This document shows positions 1-13,100 of a stretch of DNA of 64,000 nucleotides, in pieces. Origin of the DNA: Nemertoderma westbladi (Eukaryota > Xenacoelomorpha > Nemertodermatida > Nemertodermatidae); contig JAUCBJ010006691.1 in the NCBI GenBank assembly GCA_032718475.1, positions 62,001-126,000 on the forward strand, in the 5' to 3' direction. The notes below the pieces were generated by a model that saw only the letters and a program-made list of their open reading frames with translations, was not told the origin of the DNA and made no database searches. Every line of letters begins with the position of its first letter. The first letter of the stretch is position 1. The position numbers and the translations under genes were made by a program.

Positions 1-2
1 GC

Positions 3-98
3 AGAGGCAATGTGAGGAATGAATCGTTGGTTTCAGTGATGAAAAGGAAGTTCGGTAAAAATACAGCTATTGCAGAGAAAACTTGGCTCAAGATCTGA
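3..98 (+). pseudogene. possible C-terminal tail of a DDE transposase (cut by window edge)
   Basis: The first 31 codons at the window edge read open to a TGA and contain ESLVSVMKRKFG. That resembles the conserved 'E..FS..KR.FG' stretch near the C-terminus of IS4/IS5-type DDE transposases. Only this tail is visible, so it could be chance. The rest of 99-920 shows no exon I can support; an 88-codon open frame at 430-696 has no recognisable domain. Confidence 0.2.
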
Positions 99-922
99 AG
101 ATTGCTTCTGGTGGAGAATAAGTTGGTACTGATTTTCCTAAGATAACATTTTAATTTAATTGTACCGGTACGAATGTGTCACAACTCTCGCATTGGACGA
201 TCTTACTCCGAGAGTTTGTTCCTCGTTGACAGACAGGACAGTTTATCTTCGGCGCCCGCGTCCGACTGTCCGACTGAGTCCTGGGTTGGTCTAAATATCC
301 CCAGCGAGAAAGAAGACAAAGTTTGACGATTAGGCCTCTACAGCTCTAGCAGTCTAGCACTAGCAGTCTAGTTCTGGGAGAAGAGTCCAGACATCGTCTT
401 CCTCGAAGAGAACAGTAGCAGTAGGCCTATTGCCTATGGTAGAGGCTGAATCCGCTCGTCGACCACATCTCCGTCGATTCTTCACAGCAGCTGGAACGGT
501 AGCGACAGGGTATTCCGCAAACCAGCTGACCAGTCCAATACGGGTATCGGGTCCGGGTGGATTGCAGGGCAGCAGGGCAGGGTTACCAGGTTACCCCGCA
601 GTTCAGACAGTCCGCAGGTTCTGCCACCACGAAACGGCCCAGTCAGCCAGTATGATGAAAATCCTGGAGATTAGATGCAGCGACATTATTCTGTAGTCTG
701 ACGCAAGAGACAAAAACTGTATATGGTATAGGCCTAGTACCGGTATCTCGATAGCTTATATCACTGTATAAAGCAACATAGGCCTGTAGGCCTACCTTCC
801 TACAGCAGTACAGATAGACATTATTGTGAATAGAGTCACATCACATGATACCAGGATTTAGCACGTCGTTTAAATTTTGCGCCAAATGTGTTTTGAGGTT
901 GGACTTTTGGTATCATCTGCTG

Positions 923-1965
923 TGACGGTAAAACCGTGGTACTATGACAAACTGGCAGTTATAAATGGTAAAACCGTGGTACTATGATAAACTGGCAGTT
1001 ATAATTGTAAAACCGTGGTACTATGATAAACTGGCAGTTATAATTAAAAAACCGTGGTACTATGTTAAACTGGCAGTTATATATTGTAAAACCGTGGTAC
1101 TATGATAAACTGGCAGTTATAATTAAAAAACCGCGGTACTATGTTAAACTGGCAGTTATAAATTGTAAAACCGTATCGTGGTAGTGGTACTATGACAAAC
1201 TGGCAGTTATAATTGTAAAGCCGTGGTACTAGGATAAACTGGCAGTTATAATTGTAAAACCGTGGTACTATGTTAAACTGGCAGTTATATATTGTAAAAC
1301 CATGGTACTATGATAAACTGGCAGTTATATATTGTAAAACCGTGGTACTATGTTAAACTGGCAGTTATATATTGTAAAACCGAGGTACTATGATAAACTG
1401 GCAGTTATATATTGTAAAACCGTGGTACTATGTTAAACTGGCAGTTATATATTGTAAAACCGTGGTACTATGATAAACTGGCAGTTATATATTGTAAAAC
1501 CGTGGTACTATGATAAACTGGCAGTTATAATTAAAAAACCGTGGTACTATGTTAAACTGGCAGTTATAAATTGTAAAACCGTACCGTGGTAGTGGTACTA
1601 TGATAAACAGGCAGTTATAATTGTAAAGCCGTGGTACTATGTTAAACTGGCAGTTATATATTGTAAAACCGTGGTACTATGTAAAACTGGCAGTTATATA
1701 TTGTAAGACCGTGGTACTATGTTAAACTGGCAGTTATATATTGTAAAACCGTGGTACTATGATAAACTGGCAGTTATATTGGAAATATGTGGTTCTATGA
1801 AAAACTGGCAGTTATATTGGAAACATGTGGTTCTATGATAAACTGGCAGTTCATTTTGGTAAACTGGCAGTTATCATTTTAACCTGTGATTCTATGATAA
1901 ATTGGTAGTTAGTTTAAATCTGTGGTTCAATTTTGAACTGGTAGTTCTTTTGTAAACTGGAAGTT
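923..1965 (-). repeat. left arm of 39-bp satellite, inverted orientation
   Basis: About 25 tandem units of roughly 39-40 bp contain GTGGTACTATGATAAACTGG followed by CAGTTATATATTGTAAAACC. The reverse complement of the large plus-strand array that starts at 3232 reads GGTTCTGTGATAAACTGGCA, so both arrays are one family in opposite orientation. Units decay towards the right: by 1860-2130 only scraps such as AAACTGGAAGTTAT and AAACCGGGAGTTTA remain. Confidence 0.85.
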
Positions 1966-2202
1966 ATATTTTACATATGTCATTTAACCGCAAAAGGCCA
2001 TATTATCATTTCGATAAAACCGGGAGTTTATTTATTCTGTTTCGAAAAACCCCCACTTTTTTTTATTTATAATTTTATATTATTTTGTATCTTTTTAAAA
2101 CCCCCGGTTTAAAAATTTACCGCCGTTTCAAAATTATAACATGGGTTTAAAAAGTAAGACCCGGGGTTTTTTAAAGAACCTGGGTTGTGTTTTTTCACCG
2201 TT

Positions 2203-2293
2203 GGAAAGCTGACCGTGCAAGGATTCCAAATATGTAACACAATTTGAATTTGGTTGGGAAATAGATTTGGAATCCTTGCACGGTCAGCTTTCC
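2203..2293. repeat. perfect 29-bp inverted repeat (hairpin)
   Basis: The arms 2203-2231 and 2265-2293 are perfect reverse complements (GGAAAGCTGACCGTGCAAGG... and ...CCTTGCACGGTCAGCTTTCC), separated by a 33-bp loop. The arms are not related to the neighbouring satellite. It could be the remnant of a small MITE or a structured RNA; nothing in the sequence decides. Confidence 0.9.
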
Positions 2294-2508
2294 TTTCCAC
2301 TAGTACCAACAAATCACTAAATGTTTGAAGATTAACTGCGGTGTAACTGGTGCAATATCGACGGAGACACCTTTTTCAAACGCTTGTAGCTAAAGAATGA
2401 AAGCGAAAATAAAACTTCTGGCTCACCCAGTCAGTGGTCGGGAGGTGAAACTATCTCTGTTTCAAATTTCATGCAATCTCATTACGATTTGTAAAACAAT
2501 TTGGGGGT

Positions 2509-2536
<28 letters not shown>
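2509..2536 (+). repeat. poly-G tract (28 G)
   Basis: An uninterrupted run of 28 G follows GGGGGT. It is one of about a dozen G or C homopolymers of 14 or more bases in this window, and is likely prone to G-quadruplex formation and length error. Confidence 0.9.
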
Positions 2537-2539
<3 letters not shown>

Positions 2540-2703
2540 GTACCTGAATAACGACACTATATTCCAGGACATGGTGTACTAACATGCTATTGGCTAAAAT
2601 TTCGACAGCAAACATGGGAATGAAAGATTGTTCTTTCATATTATAGCCAGGTTTTTATAATTGGTGCTGTACATCATAGTTAAGTTAACCAGGTCCATCA
2701 CAG

Positions 2704-3145
2704 CACTGAAAAAAGTAAGTGCCGGTCGATTTTTTAACCATTGGTTATGGATAGGTACTTGCGGTAGTGATTGATAAACCGGGGGTTAGTATGGATTATA
2801 CAAAAATGGCTGGTAGTAACTTCCGGTTACGATATTAAACCGGCGGTTTAAGATATTGGTTATATTAAAAAAGGGTGTTATTAAAAAGGTGGTTATTAAA
2901 TTATCAAACCGGCGGTTTTTATGATATGTAAAAATGGCGGTTTTATTTTCAAACTGTTGGTTCTTGTTAATTAAACGCTTATAGTTATCAAACCGGCGGT
3001 TTTTATGAAATGTTAAAATGGTGGTCTTATATTCAAACTGTCGGTTCTTATTGTTAACAAACACGTGTGTAGTTTTCAAACCGGCGGTTTTTATGAAATG
3101 TAAAAATGGCGGTTGTATTTTCACAATTGCCGGTTTTTACTATAC
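2704..3145. repeat. degenerate AAACCGGCGGTTT repeat region
   Basis: Diverged units spaced about 40 bp apart share the palindromic core AAACCGGCGGTTT or variants (2836, 2920, 2990, 3079). They look like decayed relatives of the 39-bp satellite. The region begins with CACTGAAAAAAGTAAGTG (2704-2721), which recurs inverted at 19024-19041. A 112-codon minus-strand open frame here is only repeat translation. Confidence 0.65.
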
Positions 3146-3231
3146 ATACAAAGAACCCTAAGTTGTGTAATTCAACTGGTAATGCCGTTATTTCTGTATT
3201 ACAGAGGCGTGATATGATATAACTAATTTAC

Positions 3232-6200
3232 AATAATAACTGCCAGTTAGTTTATCACAGAACCACAGATTTACAATAATGACTGCCAGTTTATCACAGA
3301 ACCGCAGATTTACAATAATGACTGCCAGTTTATCACAGAACCACAGATTTACAATAATGACTGCCAGTTTATCACAGAACCGCAGATTTACAATAATGAC
3401 TGCCAGTTTATCACAGAACCACAGATTTACAATAATGACTGCCAGTTTATCACAGAACCACAGATTTACAATAATGACTGCCAGTTTATCACAGAACCAC
3501 AGATTTACAATAATGACTGCCAGTTTATCACAGAACCGCAGATTTACAATATTGACTGCCAGTTTATCACAGAACCACAGATTTACAATAATGACTGCCA
3601 GTTTATCACAGAACCGCAGATTTACAATAATGACTGCCAGTTTATCACAGAACCACAGATTTACAATAATGACTGCCAGTTTATCACAGAACCGCAGATT
3701 TACAATAATGACTGCCAGTTTATCACAGAACCACAGATTTACAATAATGACTGCCAGTTTATCACAGAACCGCAGATTTACAATAATGACTGCCAGTTTA
3801 TCACAGAACCACAGATTTACAATAATGACTGCCAGTTTATCACAGAACCACAGATTTACAATAATGACTGCCAGTTTATCACAGAACCACAGATTTACAA
3901 TAATGACTGCCAGTTTATCACAGAACCGCAGATTTACAATATTGACTGCCAGTTTATCACAGAACCACAGATTTACAATAATGACTGCCAGTTTATCACA
4001 GAACCGCAGATTTACAATAATGACTGCCAGTTTATCATAGAACTACAGATTTACAATAATGACTGCCAGTTTATCACAGAACCGCAGATTTACAATAATG
4101 ACTGCCAGTTTATCACAGAACCACAGATTTACAATAATGACTGCCAGTTTATCACAGAACCGCAGATTTACAATAATGACTGCCAGTTTATCACAGAACC
4201 ACAGATTTACAATAATGACTGCCAGTTTATCACAGAACCGCAGATTTACAATAATGACTGCCAGTTTATCACAGAACCACAGATTTACAATAATGACTGC
4301 CAGTTTATCACAGAACCGCAGATTTACAATAATGACTGCCAGTTTATCACAGAACCACAGATTTACAATAATGACTGCCAGTTTATCACAGAACCACAGA
4401 TTTACAATAATGACTGCCAGTTTATCACAGAACCACAGATTTACAATAATGACTGCCAGTTTATCACAGAACCACAGATTTACAATAATGACTGCCAGTT
4501 TATCACAGAACCACAGATTTACAATAATGACTGCCAGTTTATCACAGAACCGCAGATTTACAATAATGACTGCCAGTTTATCACAGAACCGCAGATTTAC
4601 AATAATGACTGCCAGTTTATCACAGAACCACAGATTTACAATAATGACTGCCAGTTTATCACAGAATCGCAGATTTACAATAATGACTGCCAGTTTATCA
4701 CAGAACCACAGATTTACAATAATGACTGCCAGTTTATCACAGAACCGCAGATTTACTATAATGACTGCCAGTTTATCACAGAACCACAGATTTACAATAA
4801 TGACTGCCAGTTTATCACAGAACCACAGATTTACAATAATGACTGCCAGTTTATCACAGAACCGCAGATTTACAATAATGACTGCCAGTTTATCACAGAA
4901 CCACAGATTTACAATAATGACTGCCAGTTTATCACAGAACCGCAGATTTACAATAATGACTGCCAGTTTATCACAGAACCACAGATTTACAATAATGACT
5001 GCCAGTTTATCACAGAACCACAGATTTACAATAATGACTGCCAGTTTATCACAGGACCGCAGATTTACAATAATGACTGCCAGTTTATCACAGAACCACA
5101 GATTTACAATAATGACTGCCAGTTTATCACAGAACCGCAGATTTACAATAATGACTGCCAGTTTATCACAGAACCACAGATTTACAATAATGACTGCCAG
5201 TTTATCACAGAACCACAGATTTACAATAATGACTGCCAGTTTATCACAGAACCACAGATTTAAAATAATGACTGCCTGTTTATCACAGAACCGCAGATTT
5301 ACAATAATGACTGCCAGTTTATCACAGAACCACAGATTTACAATAATGACTGCCAGTTTATCACAGAACCGCAGATTTACAATAATGACTGCCAGTTTAT
5401 CACAGAACCGCAGATTTACAATAATGACTGCCAGTTTATCACAGAACCACAGATTTACAATAATGACTGCCAGTTTATCACAGAACCGCAGATTTACAAT
5501 AATGACTGCCAGTTTATCACAGAACCACAGATTTACAATAATGACTGCCAGTTTATCACAGAACCACAGATTTACAATAATGACTGCCAGTTTATCACAG
5601 AACCGCAGATTTACAATAATGACTGCCAGTTTATCACAGAACCACAGATTTACATTAATGACAGCCAGTTTATCACAGAATCGCAGATTTACAATAATGA
5701 CTGCCAGTTTATCACAGAACCACAGATTTACAATAATGACTGCCAGTTTATCATAGAACCGCAGATTTACTATAATGACTGCCAGTTTATCACAGAACCA
5801 CAGATTTACAATAATGACTGCCAGTTTATCACAGAACCACAGATTTACAATAATGACTGCCAGTTTATCACAGAACCGCAGATTTACAATAATGACTGCC
5901 AGTTTATCACAGAACCGCAGATTTACAATAATGACTGCCAGTTTATCATAGAACCACAGATTTACAATAATGACTGCCAGTTTATCACAGAACCACAGAT
6001 TTACAATAATGATTGCCAGTTTATCACAGAACCACAGATTTACAATAATGACTGCCAGTTTATCACAGAACCACAGATTTACAATAATGACTGCCAGTTT
6101 ATCACAGAACCGCAGATTTACAATAATGACTGCCAGTTTATCACAGAACCACAGATTTACAATAATGACTGCCAGTTTATCACAGAACCGCAGATTTACA

Positions 6201-7742
6201 ATAATGACTGCCAGTTTATCACAGAACCACAGATTTACATTAATGACAGCCAGTTTATCACAGAATCGCAGATTTACAATAATGACTGCCAGTTTATCAC
6301 AGAACCACAGATTTACAATAATGACTGCCAGTTTATCACAGAACCGCAGATTTACTATAATGACTGCCAGTTTATCACAGAACCACAGATTTACAATAAT
6401 GACTGCCAGTTTATCACAGAACCGCAGATTTACAATATTGACTGCCAGTTTATCACAGAACCACAGATTTACAATAATGACTGCCAGTTTATCACAGAAC
6501 CGCAGATTTACAATAATGACTGCCAGTTTATCATAGAACTACAGATTTACAATAATGACTGCCAGTTTATCACAGAACCGCAGATTTACAATAATGACTG
6601 CCAGTTTATCACAGAACCACAGATTTACAATAATGACTGCCAGTTTATCACAGAACCGCAGATTTACAATAATGACTGCCAGTTTATCACAGAGCCACAG
6701 ATTTACAATAATGACTGCCAGTTTATCACAGAACCGCAGATTTACAATAATGACTGCCAGTTTATCACAGAACCACAGATTTACAATAATGACTGCCAGT
6801 TTATCACAGAACCACAGATTTACAATAATGACTGCCAGTTTATCACAGGACCGCAGATTTACAATAATGACTGCCAGTTTATCACAGAACCATAGATTTA
6901 CAATAATGACTGCCAGTTTATCACAGAACCGCAGATTTACAATAATGACTGCCAGTTTATCACAGAACCACAGATTTACAATAATGACAGCCAGTTTATC
7001 ACAGAACCGCAGATTTACAATAATGACTGCCAGTTTATCACAGAACCACAGATTTACAATAATGACTGCCAGTTTATCACAGAACCACAGATTTACAATA
7101 ATGACTGCCAGTTTATCACAGAACCACAGATTTACATTAATGACAGCCAGTTTATCACAGAACCGCAGATTTACAATAATGACTGCCAGTTTATCACAGA
7201 ACCACAGATTTACAATAATGACTGCCAGTTTATCACAGAACCACAGATTTACAATAATGACTGCCAGTTTATCACAGAACCGCAGATTTACAATAATGAC
7301 TGCCAGTTTATCACAGAACCACAGATTTACAATAATGACTGCCAGTTTATCACAGAACCGCAGATTTACAATAATGACTGCCAGTTTATCACAGAACCAC
7401 AGATTTACATTAATGACAGCCAGTTTATCACAGAATCGCAGATTTACAATAATGACTGCCAGTTTATCACAGAACCACAGATTTACAATAAAGACTGCCA
7501 GTTTATCACAGAACCGCAGATTTACTATAATGACTGCCAGTTTATCACAGAACCACAGATTTACAATAATGACTGCCAGTTTATCACAGAACCGCAGATT
7601 TACAATATTGACTGCCAGTTTATCACAGAACCACAGATTTACAATAATGACTGCCAGTTTATCACAGAACCGCAGATTTACAATAATGACTGCCAGTTTA
7701 TCATAGAACTACAGATTTACAATAATGACTGCCAGTTTATCA
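3232..7742 (+). repeat. 39-bp satellite array, part 1
   Basis: About 115 head-to-tail 39-bp units contain ACAGAACCRCAGATTTACAA then TAATGACTGCCAGTTTATC. The main variation is CCACAG versus CCGCAG, with rarer marks (CAATATTGAC, CATTAATGACAG, TCATAGAACTACAG). The TCATAGAACTACAG variant occurs at 4035, 6531 and 7701, exact multiples of 39 bp apart (64 and 30 units), showing higher-order duplication. Because 39 is divisible by three and units lack stops in two frames, long open frames are automatic and not evidence of a gene. Confidence 0.97.
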
Positions 7743-10129
7743 CTGGAAATGGATTGTTTTCGGCTGGAATCCAGTTCAAGAAGCGAACTGGAAAGCTATG
7801 GACTCATAGTGGACCCAGTGGTCACAAGTCCCAGATAGACCATATTCTGTTTCGTAGGAAATACAGGAGCTCTATACAAGACTGTAATGCATTTACACTT
7901 CGACCCTTCTCCAGTGATCACCGCCTTATTGTGGCCAAGGTAAGACTTAGTCTGCGTGCTAGCAGAACAACGAAATCTGCCTTGCCGCGGCATGACTGGT
8001 CCTCTCTGTTGCAACAGCCAAGTGTGAGATCCAGCTTCACACTACAGCTGAGCAACAGGTATGAGGCTCTTGCCTCTGAGGCGGCAGATCACTGTGAGGG
8101 CTATACTGCCTTTACAGAAGCAGTTAAGTTAGCAGCTGCAGAAACAGTTCCTGTATACCCTCGAAACAGGAAAAGGGCCCCCTGGACTGACAACAAAATT
8201 CAAAAGTGCCGAAATGACCTTCATAAGGCGCAGAAAGAGTCCCGACTCAAACAGACTACAGCGGCCAAGAATGCAGTTAAGGCTGCATCTAGGTCCCTGA
8301 ACAGGCAGTACTCTGTTAATCTACAGGAGCTAATAAACCAACAGGTTGATGCCATCAATGATGCTGACGACAGCAGGCAATCATCCCAGGCATGGAAATC
8401 GATCAATCTGCTTACTGGGCGGAAAAGCCAACCAACCACCAAGGTTAAGGCTGAATCACCAGTCGATCGCCTCAATGGTTGGAAAGCCCACTTTGAAAAG
8501 CTCCTCAATAATGACAGAGTATTGCCTGATAACTTTATAGAAGTAAAGTTGTCTGAGTCTGTACTCCTAGATATTCCCATTGGCGATATCTCCTTTGCAG
8601 AAGTGAAGGCTGCTGCAAAGAGCATTAAGACCAATCGTGCCAGTGGAGTAGATGGTGTTCCCCCTGAGGTCTTTAAAATACCTGAGTGTTTAAAGCTCAT
8701 CTATCCCATCATAGTAGACATGTACCGTACAACAAGAGTCCCACAAGAAATGAAAACAAATAAGTTGGTGCCAGTTCCCAAGAAGGGCAACCTAACACTC
8801 TATGGTTCTTTTCGGGGAATCTCATTGATCTCGATTGCTGCAAAGCTATACAATAGGATTCTATTAAATCGCATCAGGGATCCCATTGAGAGACTGCTCC
8901 GTGGAAATCAGAATGGGTTCCGTAAACGTCGTGGGACCATGGAGCCCATTTTGGCACTTAGGATAATTGAAGAATTATCAAAAAAGAAAGACAGGCATCT
9001 GGCTGTTATCTTTGTTGACTTCTTCAAGGCCTTTGATTCAGTCTCTCGCTCACGTATGTTCAGCATACTTTCATTATATGGGATTCCTGATGAAATTATT
9101 GCAGCAATCAGATCAGTATACGATGGTTCGACAACATTTGTGTCTACTGTTGACGGTGACACAGAACCATTTGAAGTGTTATGGGGCGTCCTCCAAGGAG
9201 ACACACTTGCACCATTCTTGTTCATTATTGTGGTTGACTATGTTCTACGCATGTCCTTAGATCATCATAATGATGATGGGGTGATGATAACTCCACCTAC
9301 TGGCTCCAGAAGTCGAGGAAATCCTGCCAAGTACCTAACTGATCTAGACTTTGCTGATGACTTAGGAGTACTCTCAGAATCATTAGAGGGAGCCCAACGG
9401 CTCCTCAGCTCATTAGAACATGCTGCTTCTAGTGTTGGTCTTTTTATTAACTCCAGAAAGACCAAAATTCTGACAGTTAACTTTGAAAGTCCTCAGCAAG
9501 TCTCTGATCGGATGAGCATAAGCTCAAAGGATGGTATGCTTGAGCATGTGGACGACTTCTGTTACCTGGGATCATGGATCCGGAAGTCAGGTGCGGACCT
9601 TCGAATACGTAAGGGAAAGGCATGGGCAGCCTTGAATAGGCTTTCCAGGATTTAGAAGTCACCGAGAATTAATCGGAAACTTAAGGTCCAATTATTTAGA
9701 GCAGCAGTAGTTCCAGTACTCCTCTATGGGAGTCCATGCTGGGCTCTAACTGCTGAGGACACCAAATCTCTGGATGGCACATTCACAAGAATGCTACGCC
9801 GGGTTCATTGTGTCAAGTACAATGCACACATCTCCAACCAGACACTATATAACATTGGAGGTGTCTCATTGGTTCCCCCAAGCTTGACACTAGAACAAAA
9901 TCGCCTCCGCTTTGCAGGACATTGCTTTCGCCGTGAGGACCAGCCAGTGCATAATCTTGTACTTTGGCAGCCTCATGGAGTGAATAAGCATGGTGGACAG
10001 CCCATGACTTTCTTGAGACGCATCTTAAAGGACACTGGCCTTAAAGATGCGGATGATCTAGCAAATGTCATGGGTGATAGGGAGTTGTGGCGGTGCAATT
10101 TTGTTGACAAGCCGGCACAGCATTCTTAA
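7743..10129 (+). pseudogene. 5'-truncated non-LTR retrotransposon (endonuclease end + reverse transcriptase), nonsense-broken
   Basis: The reading frame begins abruptly at the satellite junction with the last part of an AP-type endonuclease (KSQIDHILF, then SSDHRLIVAKV at about residues 54-64). A reverse transcriptase follows: NRASGVDGVPPEVF, KLVPVPKKGN, FRGISLISIAAKLYNRILL, GNQNGFRKRRGT, VIFVDFFKAFDSV (catalytic Asp), GVLQGDTLAPFLF and DLDFADDLG (FADD active site). A TAG at 9653-9655 interrupts the frame; the same frame stays open beyond it to TAA at 10127 with the usual C-terminal region (VPVLLYGSPCWALT, RLRFAGHCFRR). Organisation and motifs fit an RTE/CR1-like element. The missing 5' end is typical of incomplete target-primed insertion. 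It could not move as it stands. The clade is uncertain. Confidence 0.9.
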
Positions 10130-10164
10130 AAATGCAGCTGCAATGCAGCATGCCGATCCTAGTA

Positions 10165-13100
10165 GTAGTTATCATAGAACTACAGATTTACAATAATGAC
10201 TGCCAGTTTATCACAGAACCGCAGATTTACAATAATGACTGGCAGTTTATCACAGAACCGCAGATTTACAATAATGACTGCCAGTTTATCACAGAACCAC
10301 AGATTTACAATAATGACTGCCAGTTTATCACAGAACCGCAGATTTACAATAATGACTGCCAGTTTATCACAGAACCACAGATTTACAATAATGACTGCCA
10401 GTTTATCACAGAACCGCAGATTTACAATAATGACTGCCAGTTTATCACAGAACCACAGATTTACAATAATGACTGCCAGTTTATCACAGAACCACAGATT
10501 TACAATAATGACTGCCAGTTTATCACAGAACCACAGATTTACAATAATGACTGCCAGTTTATCACAGAACCGCAGATTTACAATATTGACTGCCAGTTTA
10601 TCACAGAACCACAGATTTACAATAATGACTGCCAGTTTATCACAGAACCGCAGATTTACAATAATGACTGCCAGTTTATCACAGAACCACAGATTTACAA
10701 TAATGACTGCCAGTTTATCACAGAACCGCAGATTTACAATAATGACTGCCAGTTTATCACAGAACCACAGATTTACAATAATGACTGCCAGTTTATCACA
10801 GAACCGCAGATTTACAATAATGACTGCCAGTTTATCACAGAACCACAGATTTACAATAATGACTGCCAGTTTATCACAGAACCACAGATTTACAATAATG
10901 ACTGCCAGTTTATCACAGAACCACAGATTTACAATAATGACTGCCAGTTTATCACAGAACCGCAGATTTACAATATTGACTGCCAGTTTATCACAGAACC
11001 ACAGATTTACAATAATGACTGCCAGTTTATCACAGAACCGCAGATTTACAATAATGACTGCCAGTTTATCATAGAACTACAGATTTACAATAATGACTGC
11101 CAGTTTATCACAGAACCGCAGATTTACAATAATGACTGCCAGTTTATCACAGAACCACAGATTTACAATAATGACTGCCAGTTTATCACAGAACCGCAGA
11201 TTTACAATAATGACTGCCAGTTTATCACAGAACCACAGATTTACAATAATGACTGCCAGTTTATCACAGAACCGCAGATTTACAATAATGACTGCCAGTT
11301 TATCACAGAACCACAGATTTACAATAATGACTGCCAGTTTATCACAGAACCGCAGATTTACAATAATGACTGCCAGTTTATCACAGAACCACAGATTTAC
11401 AATAATGACTGCCAGTTTATCACAGAACCACAGATTTACAATAATGACTGCCAGTTTATCACAGGACCGCAGATTTACAATAATGACTGCCAGTTTATCA
11501 CAGAACCATAGATTTACAATAATGACTGCCAGTTTATCACAGAACCGCAGATTTACAATAATGACTGCCAGTTTATCACAGAACCACAGATTTACAATAA
11601 TGACTGCCAGTTTATCACAGAACCGCAGATTTACAATAATGATTGCCAGTTTATCACAGAACCACAGATTTACAATAATGACTGCCAGTTTATCACAGAA
11701 CCACAGATTTACAATAATGACTGCCAGTTTATCACAGAACCGCAGATTTACAATAATGACTGCCAGTTTATCACAGAACCACAGATTTACAATAATGACT
11801 GCCAGTTTATCACAGAACCGCAGATTTACAATAATGACTGCCAGTTTATCACAGAACCACAGATTTACATTAATGACAGCCAGTTTATCACAGAATCGCA
11901 GATTTACAATAATGACTGCCAGTTTATCACAGAACCACAGATTTACAATAATGACTGCCAGTTTATCACAGAACCGCAGATTTACTATAATGACTGCCAG
12001 TTTATCACAGAACCACAGATTTACAATAATGACTGCCAGTTTATCACAGAACCGCAGATTTACAATATTGACTGCCAGTTTATCACAGAACCACAGATTT
12101 ACAATAATGACTGCCAGTTTATCACAGAACCGCAGATTTACAATAATGACTGCCAGTTTATCATAGAACTACAGATTTACAATAATGACTGCCAGTTTAT
12201 CACAGAACCGCAGATTTACAATAATGACTGCCAGTTTATCACAGAACCACAGATTTACAATAATGACTGCCAGTTTATCACAGAACCGCAGATTTACAAT
12301 AATGACTGCCAGTTTATCACAGAACCACAGATTTACAATAATGACTGCCAGTTTATCACAGAACCGCAGATTTACAATAATGACTGCCAGTTTATCACAG
12401 AACCACAGATTTACAATAATGACTGCCAGTTTATCACAGAACCACAGATTTACAATAATGACTGCCAGTTTATCACAGGACCGCAGATTTACAATAATGA
12501 CTGCCAGTTTATCACAGAACCATAGATTTACAATAATGACTGCCAGTTTATCACAGAACCGCAGATTTACAATAATGACTGCCAGTTTATCACAGAACCA
12601 CAGATTTACAATAATGACAGCCAGTTTATCACAGAACCGCAGATTTACAATAATGACTGCCAGTTTATCACAGAACCACAGATTTACAATAATGACTGCC
12701 AGTTTATCACAGAACCACAGATTTACAATAATGACTGCCAGTTTATCACAGAACCACAGATTTACATTAATGACAGCCAGTTTATCACAGAACCGCAGAT
12801 TTACAATAATGACTGCCAGTTTATCACAGAACCACAGATTTACAATAATGACTGCCAGTTTATCACAGAACCACAGATTTACAATAATGACTGCCAGTTT
12901 ATCACAGAACCGCAGATTTACAATAATGACTGCCAGTTTATCACAGAACCACAGATTTACAATAATGACTGCCAGTTTATCACAGAACCGCAGATTTACA
13001 ATAATGACTGCCAGTTTATCACAGAACCACAGATTTACATTAATGACAGCCAGTTTATCACAGAATCGCAGATTTACAATAATGACTGCCAGTTTATCAC

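Noticed and set aside
430-696. 88-codon open frame near the left edge
   Set aside because: No recognisable domain and no supporting splice or family signal; composition looks like chance.
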